From: Pseudomonas alliivorans
Lineage (GTDB): Bacteria; Pseudomonadota; Gammaproteobacteria; Pseudomonadales; Pseudomonadaceae
DNA: 64,000 bases
Assembly (NCBI RefSeq): GCF_017826695.1
Contig: NZ_JAFFZW010000001.1
Location: forward strand, 372,001 to 436,000
Direction: 5' to 3'
The position numbers and the translations under genes were made by a program. The notes below the pieces were generated by a model. The model made no database searches. It saw only the letters and a list, made by a program, of their open reading frames with translations, and was not told the DNA's origin. Every line of letters begins with the position of its first letter. Position 1 is the stretch's first letter. This document shows positions 25,129 through 34,098 of this stretch, one piece after another.

Positions 25129-27210
25129 TTATTTCTTGGCAACCGAAGCGCTCAGGCCGAGGTAATCGATCAGAATGCGACCGGTCTCGGACAGGTAGGC
25201 GTCGTCTTCCGGCTTGGTCTTCTCGTCTTCCACAGGAAGCGCGTCTTCGTCTTCTTTCTTCAGTTCCTTGAGCGGTTCTTCACCCTTGGCCTTGCGACGG
25301 GTGTTTTCCAGCGCGAGCTGTTTGCTCTCGATGGACGCATGCTCGGCGCGACGGTCGGCTTCGTTGAGACTGACGGTCTTCTCGTTCATGAGCTTCTTGG
25401 CCAAAGCCAGACGGTCCTCGATGAACACGAATTCGGCATCCTTCGCGGAGCGGGACTCATGACGTGCCTGAAGTTGCGCCAGGAACGGCTTGAACGGATC
25501 GATGGCAGGCTTGATCGCCGGTTTGATGCTGTCCCAAGGCATGGCTTCAGGCAGTGCGCTCTCGCCGATTTCCTTGGTGTCGATCAGTGACGGGTAGGTG
25601 ATGTCCGGCACGACGCCCTGATGCTGGGTGCTCTGCCCGGAAACCCGGTAGAACTTGGCCAGTGTCAGTTTCAACTCGCCATGGTTGAGCGGTTGAATGG
25701 TTTGCACGGTGCCCTTGCCGAAGGTCTGTCCGCCAATCACCAGCGCGCGATGGTAGTCCTGCATGGCGCCCGCGAAAATTTCCGACGCCGACGCAGACAG
25801 GCGGTTGACCAGCAGCGCCATCGGGCCTTTGTAGAACGCGCCCTTGGCTTCGTCTTCCAGAACATCGACCTTGCCGTCGGCGTTACGCACCAGCACGGTC
25901 GGGCCACGGTCGATGAACAGGCTGGTCAGCTCGGTGGCTTCCTGCAGCGAGCCACCACCGTTGTTGCGCAGATCCAGCACCACGCCATCGACCTTCTCGG
26001 CCTGCAGCTCGGTCAGCAGTTTCTTCACGTCACGGGTGGTGCTCTTGTATTCCGGATCACCGGCACGGTAGGCCTTGAAATCCAGATAGAAGGCAGGAAT
26101 GTCGATGACACCCAGTTTGTAGTCCTTGCCATCCTGCTTGATGTTCAGGATCGACTTCTTCGCCGCCTGTTCTTCAAGCTTCACCGCTTCACGGGTGATG
26201 GCCACGATCTTGGTGGTCTGGTCGTTCGGCGCGTTGCTCGCCGGAATGATTTCCAGGCGGACCACGGAGCCTTTCGGACCACGGATCAGCTTGACCACTT
26301 CATCCAGACGCCAGCCAATGACGTCGACCATTTCCTTGTCGCCCTGAGCGACCGAAACGATCTTGTCGGCCGGCGCGACCTGTTTGGTCTTGGCCGCAGG
26401 GCCTGCCGGTACCAGACGCACGATCTTCACGTTGTCGTTGTCGCTCTGCAGCACGGCCCCGATGCCTTCCAGCGACAGGCTCATGTTGATGTCGAAGTTC
26501 TCCGCGCTGTCTGGCGACAGGTAGTTGGTGTGCGGATCGTAGGACATGGCGAAGGTGTTGATGTACGCCTGGAAGATGTCTTCGGCGCGGGTCTGACCCA
26601 GACGCGCCAGCTGGTTCTTGTAGCGCTTGGTCAGGGTTTCCTGGATTTTCGCCGGATCCTTGCCTGCAATCTTCAGACGCAGAACCTCATCCTTGACGCG
26701 TTTGCGCCACAGGTCGTCGAGTTCGGCGGTGTCCTTGGGCCATGCGGCGTCCTTGCGGTCCACCAGCAGGGTTTCCTTGGTATTGAGGTCGATCTTGTCG
26801 ACACCCTTGGCCAGTTCTGCAAGCGCAAAGTCCAGACGCGCCTTGATGCGGTCCAGATAGCGCTTGTAAATAGTGAACCCCGGGTTCAGGTCGCCACTCT
26901 TAAGGAAGTCGTCGAACTGGAACTGCCATTTGTCGAATTCGGCAATGTCGCTGGCCAGGAAATAGCTGCGCGACGGATCCAGCTGCTTGATGTAGCTCTG
27001 GTAGATGATCGCTGAACGTTTGTCGTCCAGTGGCGGCTTGCTGTAATGATGTCGCTTGAGCAGCTCAACCACATTGAGGCTGGCAACCACTTCGTCGCGG
27101 TCCGGCTGAAGATTATCCCAGCTGTTGGCGGCAAAAGTGCTGGCGGACATCGGCAATACGCTGAGGCCGACAAACAGGGCAAGGGCGGTGCTAGGAAATA
27201 GTTGCTTCAT
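25129..27210 (-). CDS. prc: C-terminal processing periplasmic protease (Prc/Tsp, AlgO)
   Basis: The 693-residue protein is a tail-specific protease exported by the signal peptide ending ASTFA near residue 27. It has a PDZ domain in the middle and an S41 catalytic core with the serine in RLSASASEIFAGA and the lysine in GQTFGKGTVQTI. In Pseudomonas the orthologue AlgO/Prc degrades MucA forms and so affects AlgU activity and alginate. I set the start at MKQLFPSTALAL (27210) because it opens the signal peptide; an ATG at 27243 would add 11 basic residues, and neither has a strong ribosome site. It is divergent from the quinone oxidoreductase gene. Confidence 0.93.
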   Translation of the reverse strand: MKQLFPSTALALFVGLSVLPMSASTFAANSWDNLQPDRDEVVASLNVVELLKRHHYSKPPLDDKRSAIIYQSYIKQLDPSRSYFLASDIAEFDKWQFQFDDFLKSGDLNPGFTIYKRYLDRIKARLDFALAELAKGVDKIDLNTKETLLVDRKDAAWPKDTAELDDLWRKRVKDEVLRLKIAGKDPAKIQETLTKRYKNQLARLGQTRAEDIFQAYINTFAMSYDPHTNYLSPDSAENFDINMSLSLEGIGAVLQSDNDNVKIVRLVPAGPAAKTKQVAPADKIVSVAQGDKEMVDVIGWRLDEVVKLIRGPKGSVVRLEIIPASNAPNDQTTKIVAITREAVKLEEQAAKKSILNIKQDGKDYKLGVIDIPAFYLDFKAYRAGDPEYKSTTRDVKKLLTELQAEKVDGVVLDLRNNGGGSLQEATELTSLFIDRGPTVLVRNADGKVDVLEDEAKGAFYKGPMALLVNRLSASASEIFAGAMQDYHRALVIGGQTFGKGTVQTIQPLNHGELKLTLAKFYRVSGQSTQHQGVVPDITYPSLIDTKEIGESALPEAMPWDSIKPAIKPAIDPFKPFLAQLQARHESRSAKDAEFVFIEDRLALAKKLMNEKTVSLNEADRRAEHASIESKQLALENTRRKAKGEEPLKELKKEDEDALPVEDEKTKPEDDAYLSETGRILIDYLGLSASVAKK

Positions 27211-27347
27211 GCTGATTCGACGCGAGGACAATTGATAACGCATATTAGGCCGTCTTTGAGGTCGCCGGTTCCTTTGAACCCGGCCGCATAATGCAAAAGC
27301 CCGGGCAAACAGCCACGGGCTCAGTCTGGACTCACTATGGAGGCACT

Positions 27348-28310
27348 GTGAAGGCATTGCAAGGCGTGGAAGGACATGTGGAATGGGTCGAAGAGCCAAG
27401 TCCGGCTCTCGATGTGGGGCAGGTTCGCATCAAAGTCGCTGCGGCGGGTTTGAATCGGGCCGATCTGTTGCAGCGCGCGGGCAAGTATCCGCCGCCGCCG
27501 GGTGTCACCACGGTCCTGGGGCTGGAGTGCTCCGGGGTCATTGCCGAGGTCGGTCCGGGTACGTCCTGGCTGGTGGGAGACCGCGTCTGCGCGCTGTTGG
27601 CGGGCGGGGCGATGGCCGAGGAAGTGGTGGTCGATGCGCGTCATGTGCTGCCGGTACCGGAAGGTCTGTCGCTGCACGAAGCCGCCGCGATCCCCGAGGT
27701 TTACGCCACGGCCTGGCTGAACCTGTTTCAGCTCGCGGGTCTCAAGCCTGGCGAAAAAGTGCTGCTGCACGCGGGCGCAAGTGGCGTTGGTTCAGCCGGT
27801 ATTCAGCTTTGCAAGGCGTTCGGCAGCCCGGTCTGGGTGAGTGTCGGCTCGGCCGAGCGGCTGGCGTATTGCGTCGAACTGGGTGCACAGGGCGGCGTGG
27901 TCCGCAGCGAAAGCCTGGAGGGTCTGAGCGACTTTGCACCTTTCGACGTCATTCTCGATCCGGTTGGCGGCAATTACGCCGAACTGAACGTCAAGCTGCT
28001 CGGGCTGGACAGTCGCTGGGTGCTGATCGGCACGATGGGCGGGCGTGAAGCGCAGGTGGATCTGGCGCATGTGCTGGGCAAGCGTATCCACTTGATGGGT
28101 TCGACCCTGCGCAGCCGTGATGACACCTTCAAGGCCGATCTGCTGCGTGATCTGGGGCAGTTTGTCTGGCCGTTGTTCACGGAAGGTCGCCTGAAGCCGC
28201 AACTGGCCAAGACCTTTGCGATCAACGACGCAGAGGCCGCGTTCGAAGAGTTGGCGACCAATCAGGTGTCCGGCAAGATCGTGCTGGTGATCGACGAAAG
28301 TCTGAAGTGA
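27348..28310 (+). CDS. NAD(P)H quinone oxidoreductase (PIG3-like MDR family)
   Basis: The 320-residue protein is a medium-chain dehydrogenase of the quinone-reductase branch. It has an N-terminal GroES-like domain (NRADLLQRAGKYPPPPG), the Rossmann motif HAGASGVGSAGIQLCKAFG and no catalytic zinc ligands. The closest type is TP53I3/PIG3. The GTG at 27348 follows GGAGGCACT, a strong ribosome site that fixes this start over the upstream ATG. It is followed by an 8-bp hairpin and a REP-like pair. Confidence 0.9.
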   Translation: MKALQGVEGHVEWVEEPSPALDVGQVRIKVAAAGLNRADLLQRAGKYPPPPGVTTVLGLECSGVIAEVGPGTSWLVGDRVCALLAGGAMAEEVVVDARHVLPVPEGLSLHEAAAIPEVYATAWLNLFQLAGLKPGEKVLLHAGASGVGSAGIQLCKAFGSPVWVSVGSAERLAYCVELGAQGGVVRSESLEGLSDFAPFDVILDPVGGNYAELNVKLLGLDSRWVLIGTMGGREAQVDLAHVLGKRIHLMGSTLRSRDDTFKADLLRDLGQFVWPLFTEGRLKPQLAKTFAINDAEAAFEELATNQVSGKIVLVIDESLK

Positions 28311-28314
28311 TGAC

Positions 28315-28333
28315 CGCGGCCCTTAGGGCCGCG
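28315..28333. terminator. hairpin after the quinone oxidoreductase gene
   Basis: A perfect 8-bp stem (28315-28322 with 28326-28333, arm CGCGGCCC) with loop TTA starts 4 bases after the stop codon. No U tract, so termination may be partial. Confidence 0.5.
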
Positions 28334-28362
28334 AGTCGGGAAACACCTGACGATGAGAGGCG

Positions 28363-28429
28363 GCTTGCCGGCGATGGCATACGATCAGTCTCTGAACGTA
28401 TCGACTGAAAAAAAGCATCGCCGGCAAGC
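28363..28429. repeat. REP-like inverted pair
   Basis: GCTTGCCGGCGATG at 28363-28376 is exactly complementary to 28416-28429, with 39 bases between. GC-rich cores with TTGCCGGCGAT in facing pairs between converging genes are typical of Pseudomonas REP elements. It lies between the oxidoreductase gene and the 3' end of the HAD gene. Confidence 0.65.
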
Positions 28430-28473
28430 GGCCCCCCACAACGGGTTGGTGTTTTTCAGCGGGCTTGAAATCT

Positions 28474-29127
28474 TCAGGTCCAGCTGTGCACCGGCCATCC
28501 GGCCTTCTGTGCATGTTCGAGCAGCACGGGATCAGGATTGACCACATTGGGGTGATCAACCTTGAGCAGCAACGGCAGATCGTTGCGCGAATCCGAATAG
28601 AAACTCGCCCCTTCCAGATTTTCCCCTTCGGCATCCAGCCATTCCATCAGGCGGGTGATCTTGCCTTCGCGATAGGTCATTACACCGACCGTGCCACCGC
28701 TGTAGACGCCGTGTTGCACCTCCAGGTCGATACCCAGCACTTCGTCGATGCCCAGGCGTTCGGCAATCGGCTTGACCAGATGCACGCCCGACGCAGAGAT
28801 CACCAGAATCCGGTCACCCCTGGCGCGATGCCGGGCGATGCACTTGCAGGCGTCACTGTAGATGATCGGCTCGATCACGTCTTCCACCCACGGACCGACC
28901 AGATGATCGATTTCTTCCGGCGTGCGACCTGCCATCGGTTCAAGGCTGAATGCCATGTAGTCTTCCATCGCCAGCTCCCCGGCGCTGTAGGCGGCCATCA
29001 GCTCGTCATTACGCTGCATGAAGGAAGCCGGATCGACCCAGCCGAGGCGGCCCATCTGCTCGCTCCACAGGGTGGCGCAGTCGCCGCCGATCAGGGTTTC
29101 GTCCAGGTCGAAAATTGCTAAAGCCAT
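28474..29127 (-). CDS. HAD-IB (SerB-like) phosphatase
   Basis: The 217-residue protein has HAD motif I FDLDETLIGGD, motif II in ILVISASGVHL and motif III/IV in YSDSRNDLPLL. The helical cap of about 70 residues after motif I marks the HAD-IB class (phosphoserine phosphatase-like). The ATG at 29127 is spaced properly from AAGGA, whereas the upstream ATG at 29136 abuts it. The gene follows the ABC ATPase gene by 27 bp, so it is probably the last cistron of the transporter operon and could dephosphorylate the imported compound. Confidence 0.88.
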   Translation of the reverse strand: MALAIFDLDETLIGGDCATLWSEQMGRLGWVDPASFMQRNDELMAAYSAGELAMEDYMAFSLEPMAGRTPEEIDHLVGPWVEDVIEPIIYSDACKCIARHRARGDRILVISASGVHLVKPIAERLGIDEVLGIDLEVQHGVYSGGTVGVMTYREGKITRLMEWLDAEGENLEGASFYSDSRNDLPLLLKVDHPNVVNPDPVLLEHAQKAGWPVHSWT

Positions 29128-29154
29128 TGCGTACATCCTTAAATCATTCGTCGG

Positions 29155-30144
29155 TCAAGCCACCGGGCACAGCGCCGAAGGCTCGATATTCAACGTCACT
29201 CGACGGCCGTCAGGGTGCAGATCATCCGCGCTGCGGTTGAGTACGTCGACCACCAATTCCACTCCGCGCGCTTGCACGCGGTAGCGAATGACGTTGCCCA
29301 GCAGGCTGTGACTGCGTACCTCGCCTTCCAGTTCGCCGGTGAGGCTCAGTTGAATGGATTCAGGGCGAATTGCGATGCGGCTATTGATCGGGCGCTGCAT
29401 CAGACGGCTGGCGTCGTCGGCTTCCAGCAGGTTGTAGTTGCCGATGAAGCCTGCGGCAAACACGTCGACCGGCGCGGTGTAAAGGGTTTCAGCATCGCCG
29501 CTCTGCACGATGCGGCCCTGGTTCATCAGGAAAATGCGGTCCGACATGGTCAGCGCTTCTTCCTGATCGTGTGTCACGAAAATAGTGGTCAGGCCGAGTT
29601 CGCGCTGGATCGCGCGGATCTGTTCACGCAGGTGCTTGCGAATTCGCGCATCCAGCGCCGACAGCGGTTCATCCAGCAACAGCAGGCGCGGGCGCGTCAC
29701 CAGCGAGCGGGCCAGGGCCACACGCTGGCACTGGCCGCCGGACATCTGATGCGGGTAGCGCTTGGCGTAATCCTGCAGTTCAACCAGCTTGAGAATCTCG
29801 GCGACCCGCTTCTGGCTTTCGTCAGGGCTGACCTTTTGCATGCGCAGGCCGAAGGCAACGTTCTGCTCCACGGTCATATTGGGAAACAGCGCGTAGCTCT
29901 GAAACACCATGCCGATGTTGCGCTTCTGCGGGGTCAGCGGCACCAGATCCTGGCCGTCGAGCAGGATGCTGCCACTGTTGACCGACGTCAGGCCCGCGAT
30001 GCAGCGCAGCAAGGTGGACTTGCCACAGCCGGAAGGGCCGAGCAGGGTGACGAACTCGCCCTTTTCGATGGCGCAGTTGATGTCGCTGAACACCGCCGTG
30101 CTGGCGTAGCTCTTCTGCAGGTTTTCAATGCTGACAAAACTCAT
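29155..30144 (-). CDS. ABC transporter ATP-binding protein (PotA/PhnT-like)
   Basis: The 329-residue ATPase has Walker A GPSGCGKST at 36-44, signature MSGGQCQRVALARSL, Walker B LLLLDEPLSALD and the switch His in IFVTHDQEEALTMSDR. A C-terminal TOBE-like region of about 90 residues follows. This layout matches the spermidine/iron/phosphonate importer class. The start lies one base after the stop of the second permease. The signature glutamine is followed by C where most relatives have Q, a minor change. Confidence 0.93.
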   Translation of the reverse strand: MSFVSIENLQKSYASTAVFSDINCAIEKGEFVTLLGPSGCGKSTLLRCIAGLTSVNSGSILLDGQDLVPLTPQKRNIGMVFQSYALFPNMTVEQNVAFGLRMQKVSPDESQKRVAEILKLVELQDYAKRYPHQMSGGQCQRVALARSLVTRPRLLLLDEPLSALDARIRKHLREQIRAIQRELGLTTIFVTHDQEEALTMSDRIFLMNQGRIVQSGDAETLYTAPVDVFAAGFIGNYNLLEADDASRLMQRPINSRIAIRPESIQLSLTGELEGEVRSHSLLGNVIRYRVQARGVELVVDVLNRSADDLHPDGRRVTLNIEPSALCPVA

Positions 30145-30145
30145 T

Positions 30146-30943
30146 TCAGTCTTTGTCCTTGTTCAGTCGATTGGCGGCCCAGGTCAGCACCAGCACGAAG
30201 AGGAAGTAGGAAATCACCAGCGCGCTGTTGAAGTGGCCACTGCTGTTGCGCATGTTGTTCAGGTAGACCTGCAGGGTTTCGTAACGCGTGCCGACCAGCA
30301 GGTTGGCGAACACGAACTCACCGAACAGGAAGGAAAACGACAGCAGCAGGGCGATCATCAGGCCCTTGCGCAGGTTCGGCAGCACCACGATGAACGCCGC
30401 CTGCCAGGTGCTGGCGCCCAGCAGTTGCGCACTGTCCATCAGGTCCGTCAGGTTGATGGCCTGCAGGTTGTTGGTGATGGCGCGGTACATGAACGGCAAG
30501 GCGACGGTGAAGTAGCAGCCGATCAGAATCCACGGCGTACCGACCATCGCCATCGGGCCTGAACCATACAACTGCAACAGGCCTACCGACGACACCACGG
30601 GCGGCACCGCGAAGGGCAGCAGGATCAGGATGTTCATCAGCCCGTCCAGGCGCGGAAAGTGGTAATGCACCACGAACAGCAGCGGCAGAATCAGCACCAC
30701 CGACAGAACCAGCGCACCGATGCAGACCAGCAGCGACTGGCCAAAAGCAGCCAGGAAACGCGGGTCGCTCCACAGCGCCACGTACCATTTGAAGGTCAGT
30801 CCGCTGGGCAGAATGGTCGCCGACCAACTGGTCGATATCGAATACAGAAAGGTGCCCGCCAAGGGCAGCAGCAGAGTCAGGAACAGCAGGCACACCACGG
30901 TTTTGTGGTAGACGCCGGCAGGCCCTTTTTCAACGCGCGACAT
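30146..30943 (-). CDS. ABC transporter permease, second subunit
   Basis: The 265-residue protein has about six membrane helices and the permease coupling loop in MDSAQLLGASTWQAAFIVVLPNLRKG (EAA-like). It belongs to the PotC/PhnV class. The ATG at 30943 has AAGGAG and overlaps the end of the first permease gene by 14 bases, so the two are translated together. Operon order implies it pairs with the preceding permease. Confidence 0.92.
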   Translation of the reverse strand: MSRVEKGPAGVYHKTVVCLLFLTLLLPLAGTFLYSISTSWSATILPSGLTFKWYVALWSDPRFLAAFGQSLLVCIGALVLSVVLILPLLFVVHYHFPRLDGLMNILILLPFAVPPVVSSVGLLQLYGSGPMAMVGTPWILIGCYFTVALPFMYRAITNNLQAINLTDLMDSAQLLGASTWQAAFIVVLPNLRKGLMIALLLSFSFLFGEFVFANLLVGTRYETLQVYLNNMRNSSGHFNSALVISYFLFVLVLTWAANRLNKDKD

Positions 30944-31772
30944 GGTAGCTCCTTTTCAACAGCCACTGTTGGATCACCGTCACCAGGGTCATGAGGCCTA
31001 CCAGAATCATCGCCAGCGCACTGGCCATGTTCGGGTCGAGCGTGATGTCGCCTGCCACCATGGCGGCGATGCGGATCGGCAATACGTTGAAGTTGCCGGT
31101 GGTCAGTGCGTAGACCGTGGCATAGGCGCCCAGCGCATTGGCCAGCAGGATGACGAAGGTGCCCAGCAGGGCAGGCGTCAGCACTGGCAGGCCGATGTAG
31201 CGCCAGAACTGGAAGCTGCTGGCGCCCAGCAGGGCGGCGGACTCGTTCCAGTCTTCGCGCACGGCATCGAATGCCGGATACAGCAGCAGGACGCCGAGCG
31301 GAATCTGGAAGTAGGTATAGAGAATGATCAACCCGGTCTTGGAGTACAGGTTGAAGTCATCGATGATCCCGGCGTCCTTGAGGATCAGGGTCAGTGCGCC
31401 GTTGAAGCCCAGCAGGATGATGAAGGCGAACGCCAGCGGAACGCCGGCGAAGTTGCTGGTCATGTTGGCGAACGAATTGACGAAGTCCCGCAGTCGCGAG
31501 TCGACCTTGCGCAGTGAATAGGCACCGAGAATCGAAATCAGAATGCCGAACAGGCTCGACCAGAAACTGATCTCCAGGCTGAACTGCATGGCCTGGCGAT
31601 AGAAGCGCGAATTGAACGCCTTGCTGAAGTTCTCCAGGCCCCAGCCGCTGTCGCTCTGCACGCTGTGGATTGCCACCCAGAACAGCGGGGCGATCTGAAA
31701 CACGATGAAGAACAGTGCAAACGGCACCAGGCACAACAGCGCCAGCCATTTGCCTCGGGTAAAGGTGGTCAA
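30930..31772 (-). CDS. ABC transporter permease, first subunit
   Basis: The 280-residue protein has about six membrane helices and the EAA loop DWNESAALLGASSFQFWRYIG. It is of the PotB/PhnU class. I place the start at TTG 31772: GGGAG lies just upstream, the TTGA overlaps the TGA stop of the phosphatase gene by 4 bases, and the protein then opens directly with LTTFTRGKWLALL before the first helix. A frame extending to 31838 would overlap the phosphatase gene by 70 bases and add an unusual basic stretch. Confidence 0.9.
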   Translation of the reverse strand: MTTFTRGKWLALLCLVPFALFFIVFQIAPLFWVAIHSVQSDSGWGLENFSKAFNSRFYRQAMQFSLEISFWSSLFGILISILGAYSLRKVDSRLRDFVNSFANMTSNFAGVPLAFAFIILLGFNGALTLILKDAGIIDDFNLYSKTGLIILYTYFQIPLGVLLLYPAFDAVREDWNESAALLGASSFQFWRYIGLPVLTPALLGTFVILLANALGAYATVYALTTGNFNVLPIRIAAMVAGDITLDPNMASALAMILVGLMTLVTVIQQWLLKRSYHVAR

Positions 31773-32575
31773 TTGAGGATCTCCCGGCACACGGGTTTGT
31801 CGTGGGGCACGCCGAGCAGTTCGCAGATCGTGCCGCACAGATCGGTCTGGCGCGGCCTGGCGTCCGGGTCGAGGCTGAATGCCTCGCCCAGCACAAACAA
31901 AGGCACTTCGCGTTCCTCGGGCAGCAGACCGTTGTGCGAGCGGTCGTTGTTCATGCCGTGGTCAGCGGTGATCAGTACCTGATAGTCCGCGTCCAGCCAG
32001 CCTTGCAGGTAGTCGGCCAGAATGATGTCGGCGCTGCGCGCGCTGTTGCGGTACTGCGGGGTGTCGAGGCCGTGCTTGTGACCGGCGTCGTCAATGTTCA
32101 TCGGATGGATCAACAGAAAGTCCGGTTCATGTTTCAGGCGCAGGCTTTCGGCATCGGCGAACAGATGCGAATCCGGATAATGGTCGGCCCAGTAGAACAG
32201 CCCGTGCTGAATCGGCAATTCCGGCGTATCGGTGTGGCGATCGCGTGCGGCGTCGAACGGCGTGCGGTTGTACAGTTCGCTGAACCAGTGGTAGGCCGCA
32301 GCCGCGGTGCTCAGTCCGGCGTCGCGGGCATAGTGAAACACGCTGCGTTCACGGGACAGGCGCGACACGTTGTTGTGCACGATGCCGCTTTCGATGGGCA
32401 CAACACCGGTCAGAATGCATTCGTAGAGTGGACGTGACAGCGCGGGCAGTTCGCATTCCAGCCTGTACAACGCTGCGCGTCCTGCGGCGTGCCAGGCCTG
32501 AAGATGGCCCATTGCATGCCGTGCCACTTCGTAATTGAGGCCGTCGAGCACGATGAGGATGACCTTGTGTTTCAT
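31769..32575 (-). CDS. alkaline phosphatase-superfamily hydrolase of the ABC operon
   Basis: The 268-residue protein has the metal-site layout of the alkaline phosphatase/nucleotide pyrophosphatase superfamily: VLDGLNYEVA near the N-terminus, a possible nucleophile Ser in ELPALSRPLYE, HPMNIDDAGHKHG and LITADHGMNND. There is no signal peptide, so it acts in the cytoplasm on an imported or internal phosphate ester or phosphonate-derived compound. It sits between the binding-protein gene and the permease genes, overlapping the latter by 4 bases. The ribosome site before ATG 32575 is weak. Confidence 0.85.
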   Translation of the reverse strand: MKHKVILIVLDGLNYEVARHAMGHLQAWHAAGRAALYRLECELPALSRPLYECILTGVVPIESGIVHNNVSRLSRERSVFHYARDAGLSTAAAAYHWFSELYNRTPFDAARDRHTDTPELPIQHGLFYWADHYPDSHLFADAESLRLKHEPDFLLIHPMNIDDAGHKHGLDTPQYRNSARSADIILADYLQGWLDADYQVLITADHGMNNDRSHNGLLPEEREVPLFVLGEAFSLDPDARPRQTDLCGTICELLGVPHDKPVCREILN

Positions 32576-32611
32576 GGGCAACTCGCTTGGGTGCGGATAT
32601 GGCATGACCCG

Positions 32612-32638
32612 GCACGGGCGAGGAGGGCTCGCCCGTGC
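32612..32638 (-). terminator. intercistronic hairpin after the binding-protein gene
   Basis: A perfect 11-bp GC-rich stem (32612-32622 with 32628-32638, arm GCACGGGCGAG) and 5-nt loop lies between the solute-binding protein and phosphatase genes. No U tract follows. Such a hairpin commonly stabilises upstream mRNA so that the binding protein is made in excess. Confidence 0.6.
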
Positions 32639-32674
32639 ATGAAGTACGACATCATCCTTGAGTCGCGCAGAGCG

Positions 32675-33742
32675 TCAGTTCATCTCGATGATGACTTGCT
32701 CATTCCACTTCTGAGGCAGTGACTTGGAGGTGTTTTCCCAGGCTTCTGCGTTCTTGATCGGCGTGACGTTCTTGTACTGCTCGTTTGGCAGCAGCTTGGC
32801 TTTCACGTCTTCAGGCAGGGTGATGTGCTCGGCACGAATCGGACGTGCGTTGCCCTTGGCCAGCTGGATCTGGCCCGCGTCGCTGAACACGTACTCACGC
32901 GCCAGTTTGGCGGCATTCGGGTGTTTGGCGTACTTGTTGATGATGGTGGTGTAGCCGGAGATCACCGAGCCGTCCGATGGGATCAGCACCACGTAATCAT
33001 CAGGTTTGGTCATCTTGGCGCGGTAGTTCAGGCCGTTGAAGTCCCAGACGACGCCCACTTCGACTTCACCCTTTTCGATGGTCTGGATGGTCGGGTTGGC
33101 CAGTGACAGGCGCTTCTGTTTTGCCAGCTCGGTGAACAGTTGCAGGCCCGGTTCGATGTTGGTCTCGTCGCCTTTCATGGCGAAGGCTGCAGCCAGTACG
33201 CCGTTGGACGCCTGAGCAGCGGAACTCACGTCACCGATGGACACCTTGTATTTGCCGGTTTTCAGGTCAGCCCAGGTTTTCGGGATTTCGGATCCGTGCA
33301 GCAGGTTCTTGTTGACGATGAACGCAATGGTGCCGGTGTAGGCCAATGCCCAGTGACCTTCCTTGTCCTTGGCCCAGTCCGGAATCTGGTTCCAGGTGCT
33401 TGGCTTGTAAGGCTGGGTGACGCCCTTGGCAACCGCGATGGGGCCGAAGGCTGCGCCCACGTCACCGATATCGCCGCTGGCATTGTCTTTTTCCGCATCG
33501 AACTTGGCCACTTCCTGCGCCGAACTCATGTCGGTGTCGGTGTGCTTGAGACCGTATTTGGCTTCCAGATCGGTCCAGATGCCGCCCCAGTTCGCCCAGT
33601 CATCCGGCATGCCGAGGCTGTTGATGGCGCCTTCAGCTTTGGCTGCGGCTTCCAGGGTCTTGAGGTCTGTGTCCGCAGCCATGACTGATGCGCTCATGGC
33701 GATGGCCGAGCCGAGGAGTGATGCCAACAAAAGATGTTTCAT
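32675..33742 (-). CDS. periplasmic solute-binding protein of the ABC operon
   Basis: The 355-residue protein has a signal peptide ending SASVMAAD near residue 23 and an extracellular solute-binding fold of the iron/thiamine/2-aminoethylphosphonate type (PBP class II). Conserved segments include GIWTDLEAKYGL, PKTWADLKTGKYK and YTTIINKYAKHPNAA. It would deliver substrate to the two permeases. First gene of the operon; ATG 33742 has AGGAGC. An operator-like dyad lies 50 bp upstream. The ligand is not evident; the two phosphatases in the operon suggest a phosphorylated compound. Confidence 0.88.
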   Translation of the reverse strand: MKHLLLASLLGSAIAMSASVMAADTDLKTLEAAAKAEGAINSLGMPDDWANWGGIWTDLEAKYGLKHTDTDMSSAQEVAKFDAEKDNASGDIGDVGAAFGPIAVAKGVTQPYKPSTWNQIPDWAKDKEGHWALAYTGTIAFIVNKNLLHGSEIPKTWADLKTGKYKVSIGDVSSAAQASNGVLAAAFAMKGDETNIEPGLQLFTELAKQKRLSLANPTIQTIEKGEVEVGVVWDFNGLNYRAKMTKPDDYVVLIPSDGSVISGYTTIINKYAKHPNAAKLAREYVFSDAGQIQLAKGNARPIRAEHITLPEDVKAKLLPNEQYKNVTPIKNAEAWENTSKSLPQKWNEQVIIEMN

Positions 33743-33792
33743 TCGAAGCTCCTAGTGCACTTCTTTACCGGAAGTGTTCGTTGCGGATAGTT

Positions 33793-33804
33793 TGGTCTAG
33801 ATCA
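33793..33804. promoter_or_regulatory. GntR-type operator-like dyad upstream of the ABC operon
   Basis: TGGTCTAGATCA is a near-palindrome around CTAG and matches the site before the GntR gene in ten of 12 positions. It lies 50 bases before the solute-binding protein start, where a repressor would block the promoter. Confidence 0.65.
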
Positions 33805-34072
33805 GCAATACCTGAGCCAAGTTAGGCCTGTTGCATGACATTTTCGTGTCGGGCCGCATGGTTGATTCCATATCGCCTGCATTCGGGCAGTGCCTGGCGC
33901 TAAGCGTAGACCAGACTCAAGTGCCTGTTGCGCAAGGGCTTGAGGGCTGTCTGGGCGTGGATTGGCATGGATCCTGTAGCAGCGTGTCACAGGACGGTCA
34001 CAGACCCGGCCTAGGCTTGCTGCAACACGGCTGATGACAACGGCAGGGGTAGAAGCGTGCCCCGTGACAGGG

Positions 34073-34086
34073 CTGGTCTAGTCCAG
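34073..34086. promoter_or_regulatory. GntR-type operator-like dyad at its own gene
   Basis: CTGGTCTAGTCCAG is a palindrome with two mismatched positions (CTGG.CTAG.CCAG). It ends 12 bases before the GntR gene start. With the site at 33793 it shares TGGTCTAG, the expected form of a PhnF/HutC-type target, so autoregulation is likely. Confidence 0.7.
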
Positions 34087-34098
34087 ACAGGTAGTTGA

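Larger units (their letters stand above)
33743..34098. other. 356-bp divergent control region
   Basis: This gap holds the promoters of the ABC operon (leftward) and of the GntR gene (rightward), with operator-like dyads at each end. I see no other coding frame with a start site or an RNA structure in it. Confidence 0.7.
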
